The notes beneath the pieces are model-generated. The model ran no database searches, was not told where the DNA came from, and saw only the letters and a program-made list of their open reading frames with translations. Below are positions 17,781 through 26,052 of a stretch of 64,000 nucleotides of DNA, piece by piece; the first letter of the stretch is position 1; each line of letters opens with the position of its first letter. Made by a program: the position numbers and the translations under genes. The stretch is from CANKJK01 sp040081715 (GTDB taxonomy: Bacteria; Acidobacteriota; Vicinamibacteria; Vicinamibacterales; UBA2999), in the NCBI GenBank assembly GCA_040081715.1, contig JBEBFY010000012.1, positions 40,190 through 104,189 on the forward strand. The letters run 5' to 3'.

Positions 17781-19109
17781 ATGGTCATCACGAAGATCGC
17801 TCTCCCCAGGCGTACCGTGTTGCGCGGCCTCGGTGCCGCCGTGACGCTGCCGTTCCTGGACGCCATGGTTCCGGCGGTTCGCGCCGGCGCTGCGGCAACC
17901 CCGACCAAGCGATTCGGTGCGATCTACATGCCGAACGGGATGATCGTGAAGGACTTCGTCCCGGCCGAGGCGGGGCGCAATTATGCGATGACCCCCATCC
18001 TCACGCCGCTGGAGAAGTTCCGGAACCAGATGACCGTCGTGACGGGGCTGGCCAACAAGCCGGGCGACCCGCTCGATGCCGGGTCCGGTCCGCACTCGCG
18101 GGTCAGTGGCTGCTGGCTGAATGGCGTGCGGGTGAAGCGCACGGAGAACGCCGACTTGAGCGCCGGCCGCACGGCCGATCAGTTCGCGGCTGACGTGCTG
18201 GGCAAGGACACGCCGCTCCGGTCGCTGGAAATGGCGCTCGAGCCGAACTTCGTCGTCGGTGGCTGCGAGGGCGGCTACAGCTGCACCTACATCAATACCT
18301 TTTCCTGGGCGTCGGCCACGCGGCCGCTCCCGATGGAGACCAACCCCGCGGTGATCTTCGAGCGGCTGTTCGGCGACGGCGGTCCGGGCGCGGGGCGTCT
18401 GGCCGGTCTGCGCCGCGACCGCAGCATCCTGGACTCGCTGACCGGCGACCTGGCCCGCCTGCAGAAGGCCGTGGGCCCCAGCGACCGCCAGGTGATGGAT
18501 GAGTATCTGGACGCCGTGCGTGATGTGGAGCGGCGCATTCAGCAGACGGGCGCGCGTGCGGCGGCTGCCGTCGAGGACATGGACAAGCCCTTCGGCATCC
18601 CCGCGCTCTTCGAGGACCACTCGAACCTGATGTTCGACCTCATGGCTCTGGCGTATCGCACGGACATGACGCGGGTCATCACCTTCCAGCTCGCACGCGA
18701 GCTGAGCCTCCGGTCCTACCCCGAGGTGGGCGTGCCCGAGGCGCACCACGACATCTCGCACCACGGCAACCGCGCGGAGAACGTCGCGAAGAAGGCGAAG
18801 ATCGACACCTACCACATGAAGCTCGTGTCGCGCCTGGCCGAGCGGCTCGCCAACACACCGGACGGCGACGGGTCGCTCCTGGACCACTCGATGATCCTGG
18901 TGGGTGGCAGCATGGGCGACGGCAACATGCACAGCCCGCACAACCTGCCAGTGGTACTCCTCGGTGGCGCGGGCGGCGCGCACAAGCCGGGCGCGCACGT
19001 GAAGGCAAAGTTCGATGACCCGTTCATGAACCTGTGCCTCACGGTGCTGGACAAGGTGGACGTGCACCTCGACAGCATCGGCGACAGCACGGGCCGGCAG
19101 ACCATTTAG
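17781..19109 (+). CDS. DUF1552 protein, Tat-type signal
   Basis: 442 residues from ATG 17781. The N-terminus 'LPRRTVLRGLGAAVTLPF' is a twin-arginine-type signal. The body matches DUF1552: 'FGAIYMPNGM', 'MTVVTGLANKPGD', 'HSRVSGCWLNG', 'RSLEMALEPN', 'AYRTDMTRVITFQLARE', 'LDHSMILVGGSMGDGNMHSPHNLPVVLLGG'. This C-terminal part resembles the alkaline-phosphatase-like/DUF1501 superfamily of sulfatase-fold proteins. It is exported folded, perhaps with a metal, and is the standing partner of DUF1592 cytochromes. It ends 6 bases before the ankyrin gene, so the three genes form one operon. A second member starts at 63920. Confidence 0.9.
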   Translation: MVITKIALPRRTVLRGLGAAVTLPFLDAMVPAVRAGAAATPTKRFGAIYMPNGMIVKDFVPAEAGRNYAMTPILTPLEKFRNQMTVVTGLANKPGDPLDAGSGPHSRVSGCWLNGVRVKRTENADLSAGRTADQFAADVLGKDTPLRSLEMALEPNFVVGGCEGGYSCTYINTFSWASATRPLPMETNPAVIFERLFGDGGPGAGRLAGLRRDRSILDSLTGDLARLQKAVGPSDRQVMDEYLDAVRDVERRIQQTGARAAAAVEDMDKPFGIPALFEDHSNLMFDLMALAYRTDMTRVITFQLARELSLRSYPEVGVPEAHHDISHHGNRAENVAKKAKIDTYHMKLVSRLAERLANTPDGDGSLLDHSMILVGGSMGDGNMHSPHNLPVVLLGGAGGAHKPGAHVKAKFDDPFMNLCLTVLDKVDVHLDSIGDSTGRQTI

Positions 19110-19115
19110 GCATTC

Positions 19116-20660
19116 ATGACCATGCGTACGCATCAGTGGCTGGCTCTTCCGCTGGTTGTCCTGCTGGCGCTGCCGGCCAGCGTGTCGGCAGCCGCCAGGG
19201 CGGTTCCCCTGGTCGAGGCGGTCAAGAACGGCGACGTCAAGCAGGCGCGCGCGTTGGTGGCGCAGAAGGTGAACGTCAACGCCCCGGATGTTGACGGGTC
19301 CACGGCCCTCCACTGGGCGGCACACCGTGGTGAGGTGGCCCTGGTGGATGTGCTGCTGCAGGCGGGCGCGAAGGCGACAGCGGTGAATGCCTACGGCGTG
19401 ACGCCGCTGGCGCTCGCAGTGGAGAGCGGTGATCCGGGTGTCGTGTCGCGCCTCCTCAAGGCCGGGGCGGACGCCAACGCGGCGACCACCGGCGGTGAGA
19501 CGGCCCTGATGACCGCGTCACGGCTGGGGAAAGCCGAGGCCGTGAAGGTGCTGTTGGAGCACGGGGCGCAGGTCAACGCCACCGAGGCGACCCGCGGGCA
19601 GACCGCCCTGATGTGGGCGGCGGCGGAGGGGCACGCCGATGTCATCAGGCTGCTGCTGCAGAAGGGCGCCGATATCGCGGCGACGTCGCGGGGGCCGTCC
19701 TCGCCCAAGGACATCACGGACGGCTTCAGCATCTACAAGCGCGTGGCGCAGCGGATCGACCCGTTCAAGCCGGTGCAGTTCGCCGTCCGGGCCGGCCACC
19801 TCGAAGCGACCAGGGCCCTGGTGGAAGCCGGTGCGAACGTCAACGAGGAGACGGTCAACGGCCTGAGCCTGCTGACGCTGGCGATCGCCAATGCGGCCTA
19901 TGACACGGCGTCCTATCTCATCGACAAGGGCGCGGACGTCAACTACGCCACGCAGGGCTGGACGCCGTTGATTCAGGTGGTCCGCGTACGCAACCTGAAC
20001 ATCGGGCAGTTCCCGCATCCGGTGACCAAGGGCCGTATGACGAGCGGCGAGCTGGCTCAGAAACTGATCAAGGCGGGCGCGAAGGTGGACGGCGTCACCG
20101 AGAAGGCGTTCAACGACGGCTGGCGCGGCTTCTTCGGGCCGAAGGCCACCGCCTTCCTGCTGGCGGCCAAGGGGGGCGACACCGAGATGATGCGCCTGCT
20201 GGCCGACAACGGCGCCAATGTGTTCCACGCGAACGCCACAGGCAGCAACGCAGTGATGGTGGCGGCCGGCGTCGATATGTTCAACCCGAACGAGGACAGC
20301 GGCACCGATGCGGAGGGCCTGGCGGCACTCAAGCTGGCGCTCGAACTGGGCAAGGGGAAGTTCGACGTCAACGAGCTGAACCGGTCTGGCGAGGCGGCGC
20401 TGCACGGCGCGATGCACCGCAATTCCACGGAGATTGTGCGGGTGCTGGTGGAGGCCGGTGCGAAGCTGGATCTGAAGAACAAGCGGGGCCTGATTCCGAT
20501 TCAGATCGCCAACGGCGAGGACAACTTCATCGGCATGATCGGCCGGCGGCAGGAACTGATCGACCAGCTCAGCGGGATGATGCTGGCCAAGGGTCTGAAG
20601 CCCGAGCTCCGGGAAGACGCCGAGAACCGCTTCAACTTCGGTGTGAAGGCGAAGCAGTAA
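19116..20660 (+). CDS. Exported ankyrin-repeat protein
   Basis: 514 residues. ATG 19116 opens a signal peptide (LALPLVVLLALPASVSA). At least nine ankyrin repeats follow, starting at 'VPLVEAVKNGDVKQARALVA' and including 'GSTALHWAAHRGEVALVDVL', 'GETALMTASRLGKAEAVKVL' and 'GQTALMWAAAEGHADVIRLL'. A middle part (about 190-370) has longer insertions between repeats, as in the paralogue at 62232. Ankyrins are protein-binding scaffolds; an exported one in an operon with a cytochrome and a DUF1552 protein suggests a scaffold for a periplasmic complex. Periplasmic AnkB of Pseudomonas, which supports a catalase, is a loose precedent. Confidence 0.92.
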   Translation: MTMRTHQWLALPLVVLLALPASVSAAARAVPLVEAVKNGDVKQARALVAQKVNVNAPDVDGSTALHWAAHRGEVALVDVLLQAGAKATAVNAYGVTPLALAVESGDPGVVSRLLKAGADANAATTGGETALMTASRLGKAEAVKVLLEHGAQVNATEATRGQTALMWAAAEGHADVIRLLLQKGADIAATSRGPSSPKDITDGFSIYKRVAQRIDPFKPVQFAVRAGHLEATRALVEAGANVNEETVNGLSLLTLAIANAAYDTASYLIDKGADVNYATQGWTPLIQVVRVRNLNIGQFPHPVTKGRMTSGELAQKLIKAGAKVDGVTEKAFNDGWRGFFGPKATAFLLAAKGGDTEMMRLLADNGANVFHANATGSNAVMVAAGVDMFNPNEDSGTDAEGLAALKLALELGKGKFDVNELNRSGEAALHGAMHRNSTEIVRVLVEAGAKLDLKNKRGLIPIQIANGEDNFIGMIGRRQELIDQLSGMMLAKGLKPELREDAENRFNFGVKAKQ

Positions 20661-20975
20661 GATTCCTGGCGTGAGGAGTTAGAGCCGGGCGCTCCTGGAG
20701 CGGCTCGTCCGCATTTCGGGTCGCCAGTCCCTCCTGAGTCACCCCGCCCGCCTTCCTATCCTGCTGTGTCACGCTGCCGTCTGGGCAAATCGGCCTACTG
20801 GGACCCTGCGCTACTTCAGCTCAGGTACATCGAGGTACAACTGTCTCAGGTGCTCACGACCTCCCGCGGCTCCATCGATCAGCCGTCCGGCCACGGAGGC
20901 AACATCACCACGATCAGGCGATGATGGCTCTCGTTGAGTTCGCGTTCAGGCAGGCTTATGACGACAGGAGGGGCG
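20661..20975. other. 315-base intergenic region, nothing recognised
   Basis: Separates the ankyrin operon from the alpha/beta-hydrolase gene. No reading frame with protein-like composition, RNA gene, terminator hairpin with T-run or repeat was seen. The last bases carry the strong ribosome site AGGAGG (20966-20971). Confidence 0.5.
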
Positions 20976-21887
20976 ATGCGACTTCGAACCATGGCAGCGG
21001 CGGCATGGCTTGTACTGCTGGCGTGGCCACAGGGCGCCGGTGCGCAACCGTCAGCGAGCGATTGGGCTGCCACGCTCCATAACACGGTCGAGACCACGAT
21101 CGGCGTCACCTACTTCACAGCCAACGGCATTAATCTGCAGCTCGACATCTACGCGCCGCGCGCCTCCCGACCGGTGCCAACGGCGGTGATGTTCCACGCC
21201 GGCGGTTGGGTCGTCGGCAGCAGGCAGCGCGACGTCCTCAAAGTGCTGCCGTATCTGGAACTGGGCATGGCGGTCGTGAACGTGTCGTACCGGCTCGGCG
21301 CCGCATCGACAGCGCCTGCAGCGGTCGAGGACTGCTTGTGTGCGCTGCGGTGGGTCCTGCGGAATGCCAAACAGTATGGCTTCGACGTCAACCGACTGGT
21401 CGCAACAGGTTCGTCGGCTGGAGGTCACCTCGCGCTCACGACGGGGATGATCCCGCCGTCCGCTGGACTGGATCGCCAGTGCCCCGGTCAGGAGCCGCTC
21501 AAGGTTGCTGCAATCGTGAACTGGTTCGGCATCACCGATGTCGCTGATCTCCTCGATGGCCCGAACATGAAGTCCTATGCCGTTGAGTGGCTCGGATCGC
21601 GGCCCGATCGGATGGAGGTCGCACGTCGCGTGTCGCCGCTGACGTATGTGCGCAAGGATCTGCCTCCGATTCTGACCATTCATGGCGACCAAGATCCAAC
21701 CGTGCCGTACGACCAGGGGGTGAAACTTCACGGGGCACTTCGCGCAGCCGGAGCGACGAGCGAATTGGTGACCATCGTGGGCGGCGGACACGGCAATTTC
21801 TCAATCCCCGACACCCGGCGCGGGTTTGACGCCGTGCGCGCGTTCCTGCGGAAACACGGCATTCTGACGGGCTCGCCATCGCAGTGA
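20976..21887 (+). CDS. Exported alpha/beta hydrolase (BD-FAE/esterase type)
   Basis: 303 residues. I chose ATG 20976 because it follows AGGAGG and begins a signal peptide (MAAAAWLVLLAWPQGAGAQ); ATG 20958 and TTG 20934 are in frame upstream. Oxyanion motif 'MFHAGGWVVGSRQ' (HGGG-like, with Ala for the first Gly), nucleophile 'ATGSSAGGHLAL', catalytic Asp in 'IHGDQDPTVPYDQ' and His in 'GGGHGNF' are all present. These match the hormone-sensitive-lipase / bacterial feruloyl-esterase-like group. It is expected to hydrolyse carboxyl esters in the periplasm; the substrate is unknown. The gene stands alone between an ankyrin operon and a convergent molybdoenzyme gene. Confidence 0.88.
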   Translation: MRLRTMAAAAWLVLLAWPQGAGAQPSASDWAATLHNTVETTIGVTYFTANGINLQLDIYAPRASRPVPTAVMFHAGGWVVGSRQRDVLKVLPYLELGMAVVNVSYRLGAASTAPAAVEDCLCALRWVLRNAKQYGFDVNRLVATGSSAGGHLALTTGMIPPSAGLDRQCPGQEPLKVAAIVNWFGITDVADLLDGPNMKSYAVEWLGSRPDRMEVARRVSPLTYVRKDLPPILTIHGDQDPTVPYDQGVKLHGALRAAGATSELVTIVGGGHGNFSIPDTRRGFDAVRAFLRKHGILTGSPSQ

Positions 21888-21910
21888 GGAAGCGAGCCGT
21901 GAAGTAGCGG

Positions 21911-23077
21911 TCAGCCGATCTTGACCTTCCGCGGGTACTGCGAGTTGTCCTCGAGGAACGTCTTCTTGTTCGCGATCTCCTCCGAGGTGGGCTGCACGCG
22001 CCCCTTTACGTCCGTCACGCGCGACACCAGCGTGTGGTCGCCAGGCGTGGCGCCCTTCCAGTCGAAGGTGAAGAGCTTCCACGAGTAGGGGTGCTTCATC
22101 GTGGCTGGGTCCAGCACCGCGGCCTGCCACGGGCCGTCATCGACCTTCACGTCAACAGATCGAATCGGGATGCTGCCATCGTGCAGCACGACGCCGAGCA
22201 CCTGGTGCATGCCGGCAGAGACGCTGACCCGCGCGATGAACGATTTGAGCTGCTGGTGCGTGACGGCGGTTTCCTTCCACTTGACCTCGCCGTTGATCGT
22301 CTCACCGCGGAGCGTCCGGTACCAGCGCGTCTGGTACTTGCCGAGATAGGCGTCCTCCTGGGCGTGGATCTGGGAGAGCCACTTCACGTTGGCCACGCCG
22401 TACCAGCCGGGCACGATGAGGCGGAGCGGGAATCCCTGGTGGCGCGTCAGCGGCTCGCCGTTCATGCTGAGGGCCACGAGCGGTTCCTTCGCGAAGGCCT
22501 TCTCGCGCGGCAGGCTCCGGCCGAACTGCTGGTCCACCTTGGTGATGCGGCCGCGGAAGTCCACGTCCTCTTCACCGTGGTCAGCGCCGAAGAACACGAA
22601 CTCGCGCGCGTCCGCCTTCACGCCGGCACGCTCCAGCACGGCGCGCAGCGGGACACCCGTCCAGCGGCCGTTGCCGGAGAGCCCCTGGAGCGGACGGCTG
22701 TTGCCGGAGCATTCGAAGCCTGCCACCACGTCCACCTGCTTCATCTTCCGCAGATCGTCGAGCGACAGCGACAGCGTGCGGTCCACGAGGCCCGTCACCG
22801 ACAGCCGGAACGTGGCCCCGTCCAGCACCGGGTGGCCGTAGTGCTGCGTGGTGAAGAACTGCCCGGGCGGCGTCAGCGGGCCGTCGATCGTGCGGATGTC
22901 CAGGAGGCGGCGGTCCGGAGCGGGTGTCAGATTGATGGTGGCGGGCAGGTCCGTGAACGGCACCAGCGTCTCACCCGCACCAAGAGCGGGAATCGCCCAG
23001 TCCGGAATGCCGAGCGCGGCCAAGCCTGTGAGGGTTAGGCCGTTCCTGACGAACGTGCGGCGGGTGCTGGTAGACAT
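21911..23077 (-). CDS. Sulfite-oxidase-fold molybdopterin oxidoreductase
   Basis: 388 residues from ATG 23077. The N-terminus 'STRRTFVRNGLTLTGLAAL' is a Tat signal. The molybdopterin domain is clear: 'VVAGFECSGNSR' with the Mo-ligand Cys at about 123, 'WTGVPLRAVLERAG', 'FFGADHG', 'LVALSMNGEPLTRHQGFPLRLIVPGWYGVANVKWL'. A Mo-co dimerisation domain (about 290-370) follows. It resembles bacterial periplasmic SorA/YedY-like sulfite oxidases; a haem domain is absent, so electrons must pass to a separate cytochrome. It is transcribed divergently from the PQQ-propeller gene at 23167, with a -10-like TACAAT just before its start. Confidence 0.92.
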   Translation of the reverse strand: MSTSTRRTFVRNGLTLTGLAALGIPDWAIPALGAGETLVPFTDLPATINLTPAPDRRLLDIRTIDGPLTPPGQFFTTQHYGHPVLDGATFRLSVTGLVDRTLSLSLDDLRKMKQVDVVAGFECSGNSRPLQGLSGNGRWTGVPLRAVLERAGVKADAREFVFFGADHGEEDVDFRGRITKVDQQFGRSLPREKAFAKEPLVALSMNGEPLTRHQGFPLRLIVPGWYGVANVKWLSQIHAQEDAYLGKYQTRWYRTLRGETINGEVKWKETAVTHQQLKSFIARVSVSAGMHQVLGVVLHDGSIPIRSVDVKVDDGPWQAAVLDPATMKHPYSWKLFTFDWKGATPGDHTLVSRVTDVKGRVQPTSEEIANKKTFLEDNSQYPRKVKIG

Positions 23078-23084
23078 GTGCCGG

Positions 23085-23090
23085 ATTGTA
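23085..23090 (-). promoter_or_regulatory. -10-like TACAAT before the molybdoenzyme gene
   Basis: On the minus strand TACAAT ends 7 bases before ATG 23077. That spacing would put the transcript start at or next to the ATG. No ribosome-binding sequence intervenes, so a leaderless mRNA is likely. Confidence 0.45.
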
Positions 23091-23131
23091 GACGAACGCT
23101 GATGCGCACGGAGCATTCCCGGCTGCCAGTC

Positions 23132-23160
23132 TTGGGACTTGGGCGCCCACGGTGTATAAG
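23132..23160 (+). promoter_or_regulatory. Promoter: TTGGGA - 17 - TATAAG
   Basis: A -35-like TTGGGA (23132-23137) and -10-like TATAAG (23155-23160) have 17-base spacing and end 6 bases before ATG 23167. Transcription would start at the ATG, again without a leader. Confidence 0.5.
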
Positions 23161-23166
23161 CGCGTG

Positions 23167-24417
23167 ATGCTGACGTTCAGGGCACGAGGGTGCGTGCTGG
23201 CTCTGCTGGCCTCGCTGTGCATGGGTCCCCCCGGTGGCCTTCGCGCTGCGGACCCGGCGTGGCCGCAGTGGCGCGGCCCGCAGCGGGATGGCGTGGCCAG
23301 CAGCTTCACGGCACCCGCACGCTGGCCCGCCGCGCTCACACGCCGCTGGTCCGTGCCGGTCGGGATCGGCTACGCGACGCCGCTTCTGGTGGGCGACCGC
23401 CTGTATGTGTTCGCCCGGCAGGAGGGCCAGGAGGTTCTGCTGGCCGTCAATGCGACGGACGGCCGCACGGTGTGGCGGACCGGCTACCCGGCCCCGGTGA
23501 CGCTGAACACCCGATCGGGCTCGTTCCGGCACGGCGAGGGTCCGAAGTCCACGCCGACCTTTGCCGATGGCCGCATCTTCTCGATGGGGATGGGCGGCAT
23601 CCTCTCTGCCTTTGACGCCGCGACCGGCCGCCTCCTCTGGCAGAAGGCCGCGCCACCGGTACTGCCGCTCTACGGTACCGCTACGTCGCCGCTGGTGGAT
23701 GGCGACCGGGTGATCGTGCACATGGGCGGCCACAACCAGGGTGCGCTGGCAGCCCTCGATGTGCGGACGGGTGCGGAGCGCTGGCGCTGGGACGGCGATG
23801 GCCCCGCCTACGGATCGCCGGTGCTGGCCACCTTCGACGGTGTGCGGCAGGTGGTGGGGATGTCGCAGCAGTTCGTCGTCGGCGTGGACGCCGCGTCGGG
23901 ACAGCTTCTCTGGAAGCGGCCCTTTCTTCCACCCAACACCACCAGCTCGCAGACGCCGATCCTGCTCGGCCGCACGGTGCTCGTCTCCGGCCAGTCGATG
24001 GGTGTGACGGCGTTCGCACCGGTGCGCCGCGGCGCGCAGTGGGACACCGAGACGGTCTGGGAGAACACCGAGGCCTCGATGTACATGAGCAATGGCGTCG
24101 TAGTGGAAGGCGTCCTCTACGGCCTGTCGCACAAGAACAGCGGCCAGTGGTTTGCCATCGACGCGACGACGGGCCAGACGCTGTGGATGACGCGCGGCCG
24201 CGATGCGGGGAACGCGGCGGTGGTCAGCGCGGGGCGGATGCTCGTTCAGTTGAAGGACGACGGCGAGTTGCTTGTCACACCACCTAGCCGCGAGGGGTTT
24301 GCGCCGGCGCACCGGTACCAGGTGGCGGACAGCGGCACCTGGGCGCAGCCGGTGCTGGACGGAACCCGCGTCTTCATCAAGGACGAGTCGAACCTGACCC
24401 TGTGGCTGGTGGAGTAG
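23167..24417 (+). CDS. Exported PQQ-like beta-propeller protein
   Basis: 416 residues from ATG 23167. A signal peptide (CVLALLASLCMGPPGGLRA) precedes 'WPQWRGPQRDG', the usual opening of PQQ-like (BamB/outer-membrane-style) propellers. Repeated blades follow with 'LAVNATDGRTVWRTGYPAP', 'AFDAATGRLLWQKAAPP', 'ALDVRTGAERWRWDGDGP' and 'GVDAASGQLLWKRPF'. No haem motif and no vicinal Cys pair of methanol-dehydrogenase type are present, so it may be a binding propeller rather than a dehydrogenase. It is a paralogue of the protein at 27967, with the same blade phrases throughout, and is followed closely by a small membrane protein and a PEBP-like gene. Confidence 0.88.
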   Translation: MLTFRARGCVLALLASLCMGPPGGLRAADPAWPQWRGPQRDGVASSFTAPARWPAALTRRWSVPVGIGYATPLLVGDRLYVFARQEGQEVLLAVNATDGRTVWRTGYPAPVTLNTRSGSFRHGEGPKSTPTFADGRIFSMGMGGILSAFDAATGRLLWQKAAPPVLPLYGTATSPLVDGDRVIVHMGGHNQGALAALDVRTGAERWRWDGDGPAYGSPVLATFDGVRQVVGMSQQFVVGVDAASGQLLWKRPFLPPNTTSSQTPILLGRTVLVSGQSMGVTAFAPVRRGAQWDTETVWENTEASMYMSNGVVVEGVLYGLSHKNSGQWFAIDATTGQTLWMTRGRDAGNAAVVSAGRMLVQLKDDGELLVTPPSREGFAPAHRYQVADSGTWAQPVLDGTRVFIKDESNLTLWLVE

Positions 24418-24419
24418 GG

Positions 24420-24899
24420 GTGCGGCGCTCGGGGCCAGGCCTGACGCTGGCCTCGGCTGGCCGAGCGGTGCTGGCGGGCATCGTGACGACGGTGGTGGGC
24501 GGGCGCGTCATCGCCCCGGTCGTGCTGGCTGGCGCAACCACCGCGCTCGGGTCGTTCTGGATGGGCCGCTGGGTGGTGCGGGCCGTGCTCCCGACTCTGC
24601 TCGTCGCCGGTCTTGGAATGGTGGCGGGTTGGATGGCCGCGCGCTGGAGCCGTGGCCGCGTGCGTCTGGGTGTGGCAAGCTACGCGGCAGTCGCCGCCGC
24701 CAGCGGGCTGCCGCAGTTGTGGGGGCGGGGCGTGAACGCCTGGAGCGACAGCCGGTTCCAGCCGGCGTTCGTCGAGGGGCTGGAGCAGGTCGCGATGGTG
24801 CTCGTGAGTATTGCGATTGGCGGGTGGCTCTACGGACGCGACGGGTTCTCGCCGGACCCCGTGCGTGTGACACCCGAATCGGACATGCCGGCGAAATGA
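24420..24899 (+). CDS. Small membrane protein, unknown
   Basis: About 159 residues from GTG 24420, two bases after the previous stop; an in-frame GTG at 24402 would overlap that gene. It shows four probable helices ('RAVLAGIVTTVVGGRVIAPVVLAG', 'VLPTLLVAGLGMVAGWMAA', 'ASYAAVAAASGLP', 'VAMVLVSIAIGGWLYG'). No known family is recognised. The stop overlaps ATG 24896 of the next frame as ATGA, although that gene more likely starts at 24914. Position between a PQQ propeller and a PEBP-like gene suggests one operon. Confidence 0.6.
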   Translation: MRRSGPGLTLASAGRAVLAGIVTTVVGGRVIAPVVLAGATTALGSFWMGRWVVRAVLPTLLVAGLGMVAGWMAARWSRGRVRLGVASYAAVAAASGLPQLWGRGVNAWSDSRFQPAFVEGLEQVAMVLVSIAIGGWLYGRDGFSPDPVRVTPESDMPAK

Positions 24900-24913
24900 C
24901 GAAGGAGACAGCG

Positions 24914-25480
24914 ATGCGCGGATTGATGACCGGGATGATCGGCTTGGTGCTGGTGGCGGGTGCGGGGATAGCGGCGCAACAGCAGGCACCGCCGAAGATG
25001 GGATTCACGCTGACCTCACCGGCCTTTCCGGATGGCGGCGAGATACCGGTGAAGTACACCTCAGCCAACCCGACGGGTGCGGTGTCGCTGCCGCTCCAGT
25101 GGTCAAACGCACCGGCCGGCACGGTGAGTTTCGTGATGATGTTTCACGACCCGGATGTGGCGTTCCAGAAGAAGGCCGAGGACATCCTCCACTACATGGT
25201 TTTCAACATCCCGGGCACGGCCACGAGCCTGGCTGAAGGCGTGCCCGCCGAGGCGAACCTGCCGGATGGATCCGTGCAACCGAAGAACTTCCGCGGCCAG
25301 CCCGGCTATCTCGGCCCCGGCGCACCCGCACCAGGCCCGCATCACCACTACACGTGGATGCTCTATGCGCTCGATGCCAAGCTCACGCTTGGGGCCGACG
25401 CCACACGCGCGGACGTCACCAATGCGATGAACGGCCACATCCTCGGCAAGGCCGTGTTCTTCGGCCGGTTCCACCGGTAG
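24914..25480 (+). CDS. Exported YbhB/YbcL (PEBP-like) protein
   Basis: 188 residues. ATG 24914 has the ribosome site AAGGAGA five bases upstream and starts a signal peptide (MTGMIGLVLVAGAGIAAQ); ATG 24896 is an alternative. The body is a phosphatidylethanolamine-binding-protein fold of the YbhB/YbcL kind: 'FTLTSPAFPDGGEIPVKYT', 'LPLQWSNAPAGTVSFVMMFHDPDV', 'LHYMVFNIPG', 'HHHYTWMLYALD'. The anion-binding His and Asp-Pro-Asp residues are kept. Function in bacteria is not established; exported versions are common. Its stop abuts the stop of the convergent methyltransferase gene (TAG directly against TAG). Confidence 0.9.
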   Translation: MRGLMTGMIGLVLVAGAGIAAQQQAPPKMGFTLTSPAFPDGGEIPVKYTSANPTGAVSLPLQWSNAPAGTVSFVMMFHDPDVAFQKKAEDILHYMVFNIPGTATSLAEGVPAEANLPDGSVQPKNFRGQPGYLGPGAPAPGPHHHYTWMLYALDAKLTLGADATRADVTNAMNGHILGKAVFFGRFHR

Positions 25481-26026
25481 CTACTTGATGTTCCAGAGGA
25501 ACACGTGGATGTTGCCGACCACGCGTTCCTCGTCCGGCTTCCAGTCGCCCATGTCGAAGCGGTGGGAGACGATGCGTGAGCCGGGCGTGAGCTCACGACG
25601 GAGCTTGTCGCGCAGCCGGAGGTTGATCGTAGGGGAGAGGTAGAGCGTCACCACGGTCGCCTTCGAGAGGTCCGTCTTGAAGATGTCGGCACGGCTGAAG
25701 CGCACCTGCGTGTCGACGCCGGCCTGCTTCGCGCCCGTTCTGGCCAGCTTCACCAGCTTCGGATCCAGCTCGATGCCCACACCCTGCGCACCGTGGCGCC
25801 GGGCGGCCTCGATGGGGATGCGGCCGTCGCCCGATCCGAGATCGTAGACCACGTCCGTGGCCGTGACGCGGCCGAGGCTCAGCATGGCATCCACGACCTC
25901 GGGTGGCGTCGGCACGTAATGGATATCCAGACCGCGCACCTGGGCGAGGGCGAGCGGAGTGGAGACGAGGACGGCGGCGACGGACGCGCTGGTCATCGCA
26001 AGGACGCGAAGCAGAGTCGTACGCAT
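25481..26026 (-). CDS. SAM-dependent methyltransferase with signal peptide
   Basis: 181 residues, ATG 26026. A clear Sec-type N-terminus ('LRVLAMTSASVAAVLVSTPLALAQ') precedes a class I methyltransferase core. 'YVPTPPEVVDAML' is a lead-in; motif I is 'VVYDLGSGDGRIPIEAARRHG', the acidic loop is 'GVGIELDPKLVKLA', then 'RFSRADIFKTDL'. SAM is cytoplasmic, so an exported methyltransferase is paradoxical; the segment may instead be a membrane anchor facing inward. Proteins of this layout resemble the domain found beside some c-type cytochrome or sulfide genes, but I cannot name a substrate. It is divergent from the OYE-like gene with overlapping -10 sequences between them. Confidence 0.85.
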   Translation of the reverse strand: MRTTLLRVLAMTSASVAAVLVSTPLALAQVRGLDIHYVPTPPEVVDAMLSLGRVTATDVVYDLGSGDGRIPIEAARRHGAQGVGIELDPKLVKLARTGAKQAGVDTQVRFSRADIFKTDLSKATVVTLYLSPTINLRLRDKLRRELTPGSRIVSHRFDMGDWKPDEERVVGNIHVFLWNIK

Positions 26027-26034
26027 AGCCTCCG

Positions 26035-26042
26035 AGTATATT
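26035..26042. promoter_or_regulatory. Overlapping divergent -10 elements
   Basis: The 8-base sequence AGTATATT reads TATATT on the plus strand (26037-26042, 10 bases before ATG 26053). On the minus strand it reads TATACT (26040-26035, 8 bases before ATG 26026). The two genes are separated by only 26 bases, so the two promoters must exclude each other. Confidence 0.45.
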
Positions 26043-26052
26043 GACTCGACCC

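Noticed and set aside
17757..19325. A 522-codon minus-strand frame opposite DUF1552
   Set aside because: Antisense to a complete gene with a Tat signal and conserved motifs; no independent start signal.
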